Assembly (NCBI RefSeq): GCF_000214135.1
Contig: NZ_AFIE01000001.1
Location: 1-64,000, forward strand
DNA length: 64,000 nt
Origin: Acinetobacter sp. P8-3-8
GTDB taxonomy: Bacteria; Pseudomonadota; Gammaproteobacteria; Pseudomonadales; Moraxellaceae
Direction of reading: 5' to 3'
Every line of letters begins with the position of its first letter. The first letter of the stretch is position 1. Below the pieces are notes generated by a model. The model was not told the DNA's origin. It did no database searches and saw only the letters and a program-made list of their open reading frames with translations. Made by a program: the position numbers and the translations under genes. Below, in pieces: positions 9,344 to 17,998 of the stretch.

Positions 9344-10132
9344 ATGAATATTCAGCAAAGATTATTAAAAGAAGTTCACTGGAAAGATTTAGTTCAACTC
9401 AATCAAAAAGATGTCTGGTCAGAGTTGCTCATTTCTTTACCTTGGTTGGTGTTTTCATTATGTTTCGCATATTTGACTTGGTATATTCCAGCCTTATTCT
9501 GTTCATTCATGTTTTTTTTAACGGGGCTTCGACAGGTACACAACGCCTTTCATTTTGCCTTGGGGATCAGTCGCCAAAATACGCATTGGGCCATGTTTAT
9601 TTTAAGTGTTTTAATGTTAGGTTCAATGCATGCAGTGCAAATCAATCATTTGCGACACCATCAACATTGTATGCAAGATGAAGATGTTGAAGCTAAAAGT
9701 GCAAAAATGAAGTGGTGGCAAGCTTTAGCTTTTGGGCCGATTTTCCCTGTGATGTTGCATAAAAAAGCATTTGAGGTAGGTACTACAACTCAACGCAAAT
9801 GGATGTCCGCTGAGTTGTTTGCCAATATTATTGTTTTAATCGCCGTTTTTATTGTTCTCGATATTACCATTTTAAAATATCACGTTATTGCAATGTTCAT
9901 CGGTCAATGTATGACGGCATTTTTTGCGGTTTGGACGGTGCATCATGATACCGAAGACCATGTTTATATGGCACGGACAGTACGAAATGAGTTTAAACGG
10001 GTTGTGACGTACAATATGTTTTATCACGTTGAGCATCACTTGTTTCCTGCTGTCCCTACACGACATTTACATATTTTGGCAAAACGTTTAGATGAATACG
10101 ATCCGAGTGTGGAGATTCGGGAAGTGTTTTGA
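9344..10132 (+). CDS. Membrane fatty acid desaturase family protein
   Basis: This 262-residue integral membrane di-iron enzyme has three histidine boxes: HNAFH near residue 67, HLRHHQH near residue 104, and HVEHHLFPAVPTRH near residue 228. Four hydrophobic segments are visible. The family introduces double bonds or hydroxyl groups into acyl chains or related lipids; the short length and final box resemble beta-carotene hydroxylase/desaturase-like members as well as acyl desaturases, so the substrate is not fixed. It has no operon partners and no strong ribosome-binding site. Confidence 0.8.
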   Translation: MNIQQRLLKEVHWKDLVQLNQKDVWSELLISLPWLVFSLCFAYLTWYIPALFCSFMFFLTGLRQVHNAFHFALGISRQNTHWAMFILSVLMLGSMHAVQINHLRHHQHCMQDEDVEAKSAKMKWWQALAFGPIFPVMLHKKAFEVGTTTQRKWMSAELFANIIVLIAVFIVLDITILKYHVIAMFIGQCMTAFFAVWTVHHDTEDHVYMARTVRNEFKRVVTYNMFYHVEHHLFPAVPTRHLHILAKRLDEYDPSVEIREVF

Positions 10133-10344
10133 TCAATATGGATTGCTATATTTAATTTATGCAACTTATATAAAGAACTGAATTTAATAGAATTATATTC
10201 AAGTATCTATAATCAATTTGACTACACCGATTTAACATCAAGGTAGTCAAATATGCTAAAGCATGTATTGATCATATTTTTATTGATCATATTTCTCTAA
10301 TCAAATGATCTGCATATTGTTATGCTTTTTAGGATTTACTGACC

Positions 10345-10908
10345 CTATTTAAAGACTAAAAATTTGTTACTGGTATAATGATTTAAAAATGCAGACTTAG
10401 TGATAGGGCAAACAATCACCTCACGGTTAAATTTTCCATAAATAAAATAGAGATTTGTACTAGATAAACCTACAAGAGAAATAAAGTTCTGTTCGGAATC
10501 CTGCGTAATTAAAATTTCACGACTTAATTTTTGTAAGGCAAAAGGATCATTTGCTTGAACAGGATCAATTGAATAACCCAATTCATTAATCACTTGTTTA
10601 ATATCTAAAAGAGAAACTTTTCGGTGAAACTGTGTTTTTTCATTTAAGCGTTGGGTAATGCTATTTTGATCGACATGCACATTAAATTTTACAGCGATCG
10701 CAGATGCCATGATAAATGCAATACGTGCATTATTAGACTCATCATCAGTTGTTTTAATTTTCAGTAAATCTGTTCTGATTTCCGATAAATAGGATTTTTC
10801 TGGAGATGAACATGTTTTAATCATATAAGCTCTCACATTTGAGATTCCAAGAAGCATTATGAAGATGAAAATAATGCTTTTGAATTGAAAATTTATCGTT
10901 CTATTCAC
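10345..10908 (-). CDS. Secreted C39-peptidase-like protein lacking catalytic residues (FilB-like)
   Basis: The 187-residue protein has an N-terminal signal segment (IIFIFIMLLGISNVRA, about 12-27). The remainder follows the pattern of C39 double-glycine peptidase domains: a helix in the nucleophile position (NNARIAFIMASAIAVKF), the SLLDIKQVINELGY segment, and NFISLVG where active members have H-F-V-V-V-x-G. The catalytic Cys and His are both replaced, so it is probably an inactive binding domain. It lies 19 bases downstream of the FilA-like gene on the same strand and is probably co-transcribed with it. I recall peptidase-like proteins beside FilA in the Acinetobacter fil cluster; that link is tentative. 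Confidence 0.6.
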   Translation of the reverse strand: MNRTINFQFKSIIFIFIMLLGISNVRAYMIKTCSSPEKSYLSEIRTDLLKIKTTDDESNNARIAFIMASAIAVKFNVHVDQNSITQRLNEKTQFHRKVSLLDIKQVINELGYSIDPVQANDPFALQKLSREILITQDSEQNFISLVGLSSTNLYFIYGKFNREVIVCPITKSAFLNHYTSNKFLVFK

Positions 10909-10927
10909 AATCTACGGTGACTTTTTA

Positions 10928-12166
10928 TTAACAAAATTTTAAATTGCCATAGCAGTTGTGAGTCGGAACTTGTCTTAAATTAATTGAAGGAATGGTGATA
11001 CCTGGGTAACTTAATACTTGAAGCGCAGAAGGGTTATTAAGCACACCGAGCAATACTCTTGATGTCACTAAAGGCTCTTCAGGTGTCCCACCAAGACTTA
11101 CACCAGGGAAAATAAGAAACCAACCTCTTTTAGCCAAGAGCATATCTTCTGTGATGGTACTGCCATTCGAATTGGTAAATTGTGAAGGTGTAGGGAAACT
11201 GCTTGTCCCACTCGTACCCATTTGTGGCCAAAGAATATCTTGTTGATTTAATGTCAAAAGAAAGCCAGAAGTTTTGTTACTACTGATATTTAAATTATGT
11301 ATATCAATAAAGTTTTCATCGAGTGTGCCATAAGCGACACCACCTAATGCACTGACAAACACACCACCAATACTATCTAAAGGAGCGGCATCTAAGCCAA
11401 AAGGACCTAATTTTAAGTTGGTCATGCGATTGCCTGTGACTAATGAAGAAAAGACACCATTTGGTTGGTTGACACCATTTCTTGGTTTTACCGTTGTATT
11501 TAAAAGTGGTAAATTTCCATCACCTAAGGCGAGTATGCAATTTGAACCAGAGACTCTTGTACATAAAGTAGAGGCAAGCTCTACATGCGAAACTTGCGCA
11601 GGAAGACGACCACTGATTACATTTGCACCAGTTTCTCCACCTGGCGTTCCCCCAGGTGTACCTGCAATATTTGGAGTGGGGTTTTCACCTACAGACATTT
11701 GCCCAACGATCGTTTGTGCGCCTAAAGCAACACCGACAACAGAACGAGTAGAGGCTGAATTTGGATTTTTAACAGCAAATTGGATAAATGGATTATCTAA
11801 AACAGCATCTGAATCGGCGTAGGTACCACTCGGTCCAGGTGTTAAACCTGTTAATCGAACCCTTTCTAAATCAATATCGCACTGATCAGCACCATTCACA
11901 CCACCGCAACCCAATTGCACTCTTCGAATATTGGCATTGAGTTCAAGTTTAGCCTCTAAACCTAAAGCGTAAAAACCTAAATTACTGGTATTCCCAGGTT
12001 CTGTAGGTGCAATATAGGACATGCTAAATAAAGATTGCCCAGTGATTTGATTGAGCTCCTTGTCTTGGAGTTCACTGAGTTTTGCAGAAGAAAACTGGCT
12101 GATACAGAGACCAAGTACGATTGAAATGGTTAATTTCCCTACAGCTTTACTGAAATCCTTTTTCAT
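10928..12166 (-). CDS. Secreted FilA-like surface protein
   Basis: The 412-residue protein has a signal peptide (about 1-28, ending SQFSSA-K) followed by the motif LSELQDKELNQITGQSLF, which I associate with the FilA/DUF6160-type secreted proteins of Acinetobacter. The body is Gly-, Asn- and Thr-rich and beta-like (repeated LGAQT, GVALG, LGPFGLDAAPL), with Cys pairs near residues 87 and 96 and at the C-terminus (HNCYGNLKFC). It is likely an exported or surface-associated structural protein, possibly of a fimbria-like structure. The C39-like gene follows it. Confidence 0.65.
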   Translation of the reverse strand: MKKDFSKAVGKLTISIVLGLCISQFSSAKLSELQDKELNQITGQSLFSMSYIAPTEPGNTSNLGFYALGLEAKLELNANIRRVQLGCGGVNGADQCDIDLERVRLTGLTPGPSGTYADSDAVLDNPFIQFAVKNPNSASTRSVVGVALGAQTIVGQMSVGENPTPNIAGTPGGTPGGETGANVISGRLPAQVSHVELASTLCTRVSGSNCILALGDGNLPLLNTTVKPRNGVNQPNGVFSSLVTGNRMTNLKLGPFGLDAAPLDSIGGVFVSALGGVAYGTLDENFIDIHNLNISSNKTSGFLLTLNQQDILWPQMGTSGTSSFPTPSQFTNSNGSTITEDMLLAKRGWFLIFPGVSLGGTPEEPLVTSRVLLGVLNNPSALQVLSYPGITIPSINLRQVPTHNCYGNLKFC

Positions 12167-12410
12167 AGATGATGCCTACTCTATGTTATTTATTATGATT
12201 TGGCTTCTAAAACTGAATATTGATTTTATTTTCAATATGTTAAGAAAATGCTATAAAAGCCAATGCAAAATTGAATCGACACACAGTCAATGTGTATAAA
12301 CACAATTTAAAGGACTTAAATAGCATTTGAGTCGCCAACTCTATACATAAATAGACAAGATGTAGTTCTATAAAATCATTATTTTTATGCGTTATTTGGC
12401 ATAATTTATT

Positions 12411-13436
12411 TTACTTTTTGTTCTTTTTAAATTGAGAGGGGGTTTGTGAGGTAAAGCGCTTAAATGCTCGACTAAAACTTGTGGCATTGTTAAAGCCTGC
12501 GCTAAGGGCGATCTCATTCATCGATTTATTGGTATCTAATAAAAGCAATTGCGCATATTCAACTCCCACTTCAAGTTTGAGATCAGAAAGAGAATGACCT
12601 TCTTCATTTAATCTTCTGCTGAGTGTACGTTCTGATATAGATAAGGCTTCAGATATAGACGTAGCATTGATTACCGTATTGTTTTTTAAGCTTTGCATAA
12701 TAAAGCGTTTTACATGGTTAGAGGTTAGATTGGTATTGCCTAATAATTTTATTTGTTGATTGAGTTGAGATTTAATCCAAGCATGTGTCGTTGGATTTGC
12801 TGTCGTTAGAGTAATATCGAGATCTTTTTTAGACATAATCAAAGCGTTTTGCGCACGATTGAACTGAAAATTTGCATCAAATGCTGTTTCATACATTTCA
12901 ATCGTGTTTAATGGAGCGTGTGCAAAATGAACAGTGGTATGTTGTAAGCTTTGGCTTAAGAATGGTCGCCCAGTTAATGCGGTCAATGTAATAACTTCGG
13001 TTAAAAAGTGATTAATCTCACCAAAGTCATAGCGCAGTTTAAACGTATAGTGAACCTGATGACCAGACTCGATTGTCGCAACTTCTATAACAGGAATCAG
13101 TTGCTCTAAATAATCGAGTAAGCATTGAAACGCTTCTCCAACGGTGGGTGCTGTTAAGACTAATAAACCAAAAGGCCCATATGCTGTTAATGGTGTTTTT
13201 TCTAAAAAAATAGCACTGGCCAATTGATCTTTTGGCAACTGATTATATAAAGCATTTAATGCGGAAATAAACATTTTCCCGTCAATGGTTTGGATCAGTG
13301 TGTTTAGATTCTCAGTGTTTATATTGTAAAAATTACAATTTTTAAATACATCCAGCGAATTTAAAATATTGATACCAATATCAATAAACTGCTGTGGAAA
13401 GGATAATGTTTTTAAAGTTCTATCTAATTCGGACAT
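12411..13436 (-). CDS. AraC-family transcriptional regulator
   Basis: The 341-residue protein has an N-terminal Arabinose-bd type effector domain (about 20-210; YGPFGLLVLTAPTVGEAF, TLTALTGRPFL) as in OruR/ArgR-like AraC regulators. The C-terminal AraC HTH (about 245-338) shows SISERTLSRRLNEEGHSL and the second helix NEIALSAGFNNATSFSRAFKRF. It is a cytoplasmic DNA-binding protein. It lies 57 bases downstream of the GST-like gene on the same strand, so both may share a transcript and GST metabolism may be linked to its signal. The effector is unknown. Confidence 0.85.
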   Translation of the reverse strand: MSELDRTLKTLSFPQQFIDIGINILNSLDVFKNCNFYNINTENLNTLIQTIDGKMFISALNALYNQLPKDQLASAIFLEKTPLTAYGPFGLLVLTAPTVGEAFQCLLDYLEQLIPVIEVATIESGHQVHYTFKLRYDFGEINHFLTEVITLTALTGRPFLSQSLQHTTVHFAHAPLNTIEMYETAFDANFQFNRAQNALIMSKKDLDITLTTANPTTHAWIKSQLNQQIKLLGNTNLTSNHVKRFIMQSLKNNTVINATSISEALSISERTLSRRLNEEGHSLSDLKLEVGVEYAQLLLLDTNKSMNEIALSAGFNNATSFSRAFKRFTSQTPSQFKKNKK

Positions 13437-13493
13437 GTTATTTTCACTTCAATACAACGTGGTTATAAATGTGGTTAAACGTGATTATAAAAA

Positions 13494-14246
13494 TTAAATT
13501 CGACGATATTGACTGTATATGCGTAAGACCCATTCAGTGACAATGCTATTTTGAATCTGTTTTTGTAGTGGATGTGCTTCATCTGGTAAATGACTATTTG
13601 GCCATGGGCTAAGATCAGGTTTGATGAGCGGTGCTAACATACTTGCTGCGGTTAAATCTGCGAGTGTGAAAGTATTTCCAACCAAATAGTTATCGGGATT
13701 TCCATCTAGCCATTTTTCAATTTGAAGGAGTGCATCATTAATATATGCTTTGGAAATTGCAACTTGTTCGGGATGAATTTTACAAGTACGACGGATCATC
13801 AAGCGCAGAATACCTTGACTATGCCGTGTTAAAAAATGTTGGAATTGGCTATAGCCTTCAAAATTAAAAAAGATATTTACAATATCTGGCCGATCTATCA
13901 TACAACTCCAACCATAACGTCTTATATGGTCTCCCAAATCATCAAACCAATCTTCACGTTCTAATATTTGCTTTCGTTGAACATCGTCGCTGGGCAATAG
14001 TGGAAAATGGGTGTAGTACTTTTCTAAATACAGTGCAATTTTTGTCGAATCACCAATGGTCACTTTATTATCAGAGAAAATAGGCAAACTTGTTTGTTGA
14101 GCCATTAACCAAGCAGGAGCAGCATGTAAGCCTGGAATCATATTGCGACAAGTGAAATCAATTCCTTTAAGCTCTAGATGCCAACGCGTTTTCTCACAAT
14201 AGTGTGAAAATGGAAATTGGTAAAGAGTTCTTTTTATCATTGTCAT
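13494..14246 (-). CDS. Glutathione S-transferase family protein
   Basis: The 250-residue protein has an N-terminal thioredoxin-like GST domain (LYQFPFSHYCEKTRWHLELKG; Ser/Cys-type FSHYCEK region at about residues 12-20) and an all-helical C-terminal domain with the GST hallmark YLVGNTFTLADL near residue 190. It is probably a glutathione-dependent conjugation or isomerisation enzyme of unknown substrate. Two in-frame ATG codons (14246 and 14240) compete; a TAGG sequence lies upstream of both. An AraC regulator follows in the same direction. Confidence 0.8.
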   Translation of the reverse strand: MTMIKRTLYQFPFSHYCEKTRWHLELKGIDFTCRNMIPGLHAAPAWLMAQQTSLPIFSDNKVTIGDSTKIALYLEKYYTHFPLLPSDDVQRKQILEREDWFDDLGDHIRRYGWSCMIDRPDIVNIFFNFEGYSQFQHFLTRHSQGILRLMIRRTCKIHPEQVAISKAYINDALLQIEKWLDGNPDNYLVGNTFTLADLTAASMLAPLIKPDLSPWPNSHLPDEAHPLQKQIQNSIVTEWVLRIYSQYRRI

Positions 14247-14519
14247 TTACCTATTGTTATAAGTTTGGATTCTCATACAACCAAACGAAAAAGTCTGTTT
14301 AGTCAAAATTGAAATAGGGCAAAGTTGTGTCAGATTTACCGATCTTATTTAAACAGATAAATTGATTAGAGTGGATGAATTTATCTATTTTTTATATGGA
14401 TCTGTACTGTACGTCTATTTTATTTTGATCAATTCATCAGGTTTTGAAATAAAAAAAAGGATAAATATTAAATATTTATCCCTTTAAAAAGCGAATATTA
14501 AAATTCAATTACGCATTTA

Positions 14520-15236
14520 TTAATTGATTTTCTTGAAAATAAAATCATTAATTTTATGGCCAGATTCAATACCACGACGCTCAAATTTAGTTTGTGGACG
14601 CCACTCAGGACGGGGATAACTATTGCCTTTACCCGCCAAGTTTTCTAAACGAGGGCGATTATCTAAAACATCAAGCATCCATTCTGCATACGGTTCCCAA
14701 TCGGTTGCTGCATGGAATGTTCCACCCATTTCCAATTTTTCTTCAATCAATGGCATACGATCATGCGAAACAAAACGACGTTTGAAGTGACGCTTCTTTT
14801 GCCATGGATCTGGGAAATAAAGCTGAACAGTGTTGATACTATTATCAGGCATTTCACGTAAGACTTGGATCGCATCGGCATCTAAAACACGAAGGTTTTT
14901 GACTTCTGCTACACCTGCTTCATAGACACATTGAGCAATCCCTGGGACATGGACTTCAATACCCACAAAGTTGCGCTCAGGATTAGCTTTTGCCATCAGC
15001 ACCAATGAACGTCCCATACCAAAGCCAATTTCAACCGTCAGAGGGCGTTCAGGGTGTTCAAAGTGTTGGCGTAAATCACCAACAGGGTATTCCAAAATTA
15101 AATCACGATGTTGTTCGAGCGCAGTACGTTGCGATGTATTTAGCGGAGAAGATCTACGCATAAATGTCACAATTTCACGGTGTTCTTGTAAATTATCTAA
15201 ATCTACAACTTGTGCTTCAATTTGATCGTTTGACAT
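14520..15236 (-). CDS. trmB: tRNA (guanine-N7-)-methyltransferase
   Basis: It forms m7G46 in the tRNA variable loop using SAM. The 238-residue product shows the SAM-binding VEIGFGMGRSL motif near residue 70, the TrmB hallmark LYFPDPWQKKRHFKRR near residue 140, and the C-terminal TKFERRG. I place the start at the ATG of MSNDQIEAQ (15236), as in relatives; a TTG at 15248 would add four residues. No partner gene is visible. Confidence 0.93.
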   Translation of the reverse strand: MSNDQIEAQVVDLDNLQEHREIVTFMRRSSPLNTSQRTALEQHRDLILEYPVGDLRQHFEHPERPLTVEIGFGMGRSLVLMAKANPERNFVGIEVHVPGIAQCVYEAGVAEVKNLRVLDADAIQVLREMPDNSINTVQLYFPDPWQKKRHFKRRFVSHDRMPLIEEKLEMGGTFHAATDWEPYAEWMLDVLDNRPRLENLAGKGNSYPRPEWRPQTKFERRGIESGHKINDFIFKKIN

Positions 15237-15424
15237 CTTTTTTGGCAATACTAAAAATCTAAAAGGCGTATTGTAAGACCTGAGTGGGGCAAGTCAAATT
15301 TTTTATCTAATCTTTAGTTAAATTGAATCCATTATGTATTGATGTTAAATTGTCATTAAATATTCACAACAGTGTCATTAATAAAAATTAATCTGCTTTA
15401 AATTTCAACAAACGTTAAAAAATT

Positions 15425-17890
15425 ATGAAAATATTAAAACCACATCGCCTATGCCTAAGTTTAGCACTATTAGGTTGTTCATTCCCAAGCTACGCACAGC
15501 TTATGTTTAGCCAATATATTGATGCTACTGCAAACCGCAAAGGCTTAGAAATTTATAATCCTGATGCTGGTACAGTCAATTTGGCTGATTATGAAATTCA
15601 GCAATTTAGTAATGGGTCAACCAGTAAAAGTTTCTCTGTAACTTTGCAAGGTTCATTGTCCAGTAAGGCAAAATTTGTCATTGGTCGTTCAGAACTTCAA
15701 GCAGAGATTGGCGATAAAGTGAATCAAGTTGCAGGCTTATCTTTCAATGGTGATGATGCATTGGTCTTACTATATAAAGGCACACCTGTTGATCGTTTTG
15801 GTCGGGTTGGAGAGAAACCAGCAAATAATGGTTGGGGCGGAGCGATCACTAGTTATAAAAATAGCCTAAGCAGAATTAAAACCAAAAATGATGTGACTTC
15901 TATTGATCCATCTGCGCAGTTCGATTTAGACAGTGAATGGTCAAAATGGTCAGAAAGTAGTGCATTCAACCAATATTTGATGGGTACGACAACACCCCCA
16001 CCATTAAGCTCAGTCAGTTGTAGCGCGACGGATACACCGATTGCAGATTTACAAACTGTAGCTCAGGATCAACAATATGTAATTCGTGGAGTCATTACCG
16101 CAGATTATCGTTATGAAAATGGGTTCTCTGGATTGTATATTCAGACACCTGACACTAAAGCCAAAGTGGATTTAAGCAATGCAATTTTTGTGTATTTACC
16201 TGCGGGAAGTACAATTACAGGGGGGAAGGTTGGGGAGGAAGTTATTCTCAAAGGTCGTTTAACAACGTATCAAAATCAATTACAAATCGATCAATTGAGT
16301 AGCAATATTCAAACTTGTAATAGTCAAGCTGCAAACCTCGTCAGTGCAATGCCACTGCAATTACCATTTTCAAGTTTAACAGATGCCAAAGGCAATGCAC
16401 CTAAACGTTATCAAGGTATGTTGGTTAAAATCCCTCAAACACTAACAGTAAGTGAAAATTATAATTATGGTCGTTTTGGGGAATTATCACTCAGTTTAGG
16501 ACGTTTATATATTCCAACCAATTTATATCCTGCAAAGTCGGCTGAAGCGGTAAATTTGGCAAAACAGAATCTATTGTCAAAAATTATTTTAGATGATGGC
16601 TATAACAATCAAAATAGAACGCCGTGGTTGCCACAAAACTTCAATGCAGCCAATACACTGAGAACAGGTTATCAACTGAAAAATGTAGAAGGGATTTTGG
16701 AATACCGCTTCAATGCATGGCGAATTCAACCCATTCCGAATAAAACACCTGAATTGGTGATGGATACCAATCCACGTCAATCAACTGTCATTACAAAAGA
16801 TGCAAAACAAATTCGAGTGGCTGCATTTAATGTTCTAAATTATGACAATTCGCCATTGATAGGGGTTAAACCTGATCGTGGTGCAAATACAGTTTCAGAG
16901 TTCAATAGTCAACATTCAAAAACAGTCAGTGCTTTAAAAACCATTGATGCAGATGTGTATGGTTTGATGGAGATTGCCAATAATGGCTATGCTGAAAATA
17001 GTGCGGTGGCTTATTTAACCAAAGCTTTAGGTGCAGATTGGAAATATGTTACTCCGCCAAATACTGCAAAATTGGGTACAGATGTGATTGCTGTCGCCAT
17101 TATTTACAATAGCAAACGAGTAAAACCTGTAGGTGCGGCTGTCGTTTATGATGATTTGACACAGAAAAATCGTGTGACGATGGCGCAAAGCTTTCAGGCT
17201 CTATCTGGTGGTAAAATATTTACGGTCGTCCCTAATCACTTGAAGTCTAAAGGGAGTTGTCCAGAAGATAAGACTTTGGCTGATGCAGACCAAGGTGATG
17301 GGCAGGGGTGTTGGAATGCAACACGTTTGACTGCCGTACAAAAGCTGACCCAGTGGATAGCGACCAATCCAACCAAAGTTGAAAAGCCCAATTATTTATT
17401 GGTGGGTGATATGAATAGTTATGCCAAAGAAGACCCAATTCTTGCATTTGAGAAAGCCAACTATAAGGCTTTGCTCAATGATGAAAAAATTGGACAAGGC
17501 AAAAGTGCCTATAGTTATGTTTTTGGTGTAGCGAGTGATCTCAACGGCAATGGTGGTGCAGGGAACTTAGACCATGCAATTGCAGATGCAGGTCTATATC
17601 CGATGGTGAAACGTGCTTTTGCATGGCATATCAATGCAGATGAACCCACTGCATTGGACTATAACGAAGAATATAAAACGGCTGAGCAAATCACTGCATT
17701 TTATAATGCCGATGCGTTTAGATCTTCAGACCATGATCCAGTGATTGTCGATCTTGATTTGAATGATTCAAATAGTGCCGATTCATCAAATGATTCTAAA
17801 GATACCAATGGTGGTGGTACAGGCTTGTGGTCTTTATTGGGATTAATATTATTGACTGTTGGAACAGCATTTACCCGATATAAAAAATAA
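15425..17890 (+). CDS. Secreted ExeM/NucH-type extracellular nuclease with GlyGly-CTERM anchor
   Basis: The 821-residue product has a signal peptide (about 1-24, ending SYA-Q). A lamin-tail domain (about 25-140) follows, then an OB-fold region (YVIRGVITADYRYENGFSGLYIQ, about 218-245) and an endonuclease/exonuclease/phosphatase domain (about 455-785: AAFNVLNYD, GLMEIANNGY, NHLKSKGSC, VGDMNSY, SSDHDPVIVDL). The C-terminus has GGGTG, a hydrophobic helix and a basic tail (RYKK), the GlyGly-CTERM layout recognised by rhombosortase in type II secretion organisms. It is probably an extracellular DNase for phosphate or nucleotide scavenging or for matrix DNA. The T2SS genes gspL-gspM lie 16 kb away. 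Confidence 0.87.
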   Translation: MKILKPHRLCLSLALLGCSFPSYAQLMFSQYIDATANRKGLEIYNPDAGTVNLADYEIQQFSNGSTSKSFSVTLQGSLSSKAKFVIGRSELQAEIGDKVNQVAGLSFNGDDALVLLYKGTPVDRFGRVGEKPANNGWGGAITSYKNSLSRIKTKNDVTSIDPSAQFDLDSEWSKWSESSAFNQYLMGTTTPPPLSSVSCSATDTPIADLQTVAQDQQYVIRGVITADYRYENGFSGLYIQTPDTKAKVDLSNAIFVYLPAGSTITGGKVGEEVILKGRLTTYQNQLQIDQLSSNIQTCNSQAANLVSAMPLQLPFSSLTDAKGNAPKRYQGMLVKIPQTLTVSENYNYGRFGELSLSLGRLYIPTNLYPAKSAEAVNLAKQNLLSKIILDDGYNNQNRTPWLPQNFNAANTLRTGYQLKNVEGILEYRFNAWRIQPIPNKTPELVMDTNPRQSTVITKDAKQIRVAAFNVLNYDNSPLIGVKPDRGANTVSEFNSQHSKTVSALKTIDADVYGLMEIANNGYAENSAVAYLTKALGADWKYVTPPNTAKLGTDVIAVAIIYNSKRVKPVGAAVVYDDLTQKNRVTMAQSFQALSGGKIFTVVPNHLKSKGSCPEDKTLADADQGDGQGCWNATRLTAVQKLTQWIATNPTKVEKPNYLLVGDMNSYAKEDPILAFEKANYKALLNDEKIGQGKSAYSYVFGVASDLNGNGGAGNLDHAIADAGLYPMVKRAFAWHINADEPTALDYNEEYKTAEQITAFYNADAFRSSDHDPVIVDLDLNDSNSADSSNDSKDTNGGGTGLWSLLGLILLTVGTAFTRYKK

Positions 17891-17938
17891 TTTTGAATCT
17901 GTTATTAGAAATGATTCAAGCAAGATTAAAATGATTAA

Positions 17939-17971
17939 GTGCAAGGAAAATATAAGTATTTTCCTTGCTTT
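17939..17971. terminator. Bidirectional terminator between convergent exeM-like and kinase genes
   Basis: GCAAGGAAAATA (17941-17952) and TATTTTCCTTGC (17957-17968) form a 12-bp perfect stem with a four-base loop, located in the 108-base gap between convergent genes. Confidence 0.75.
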
Positions 17972-17998
17972 AAGAAGCTCTCTTTATGACACGCTGTT

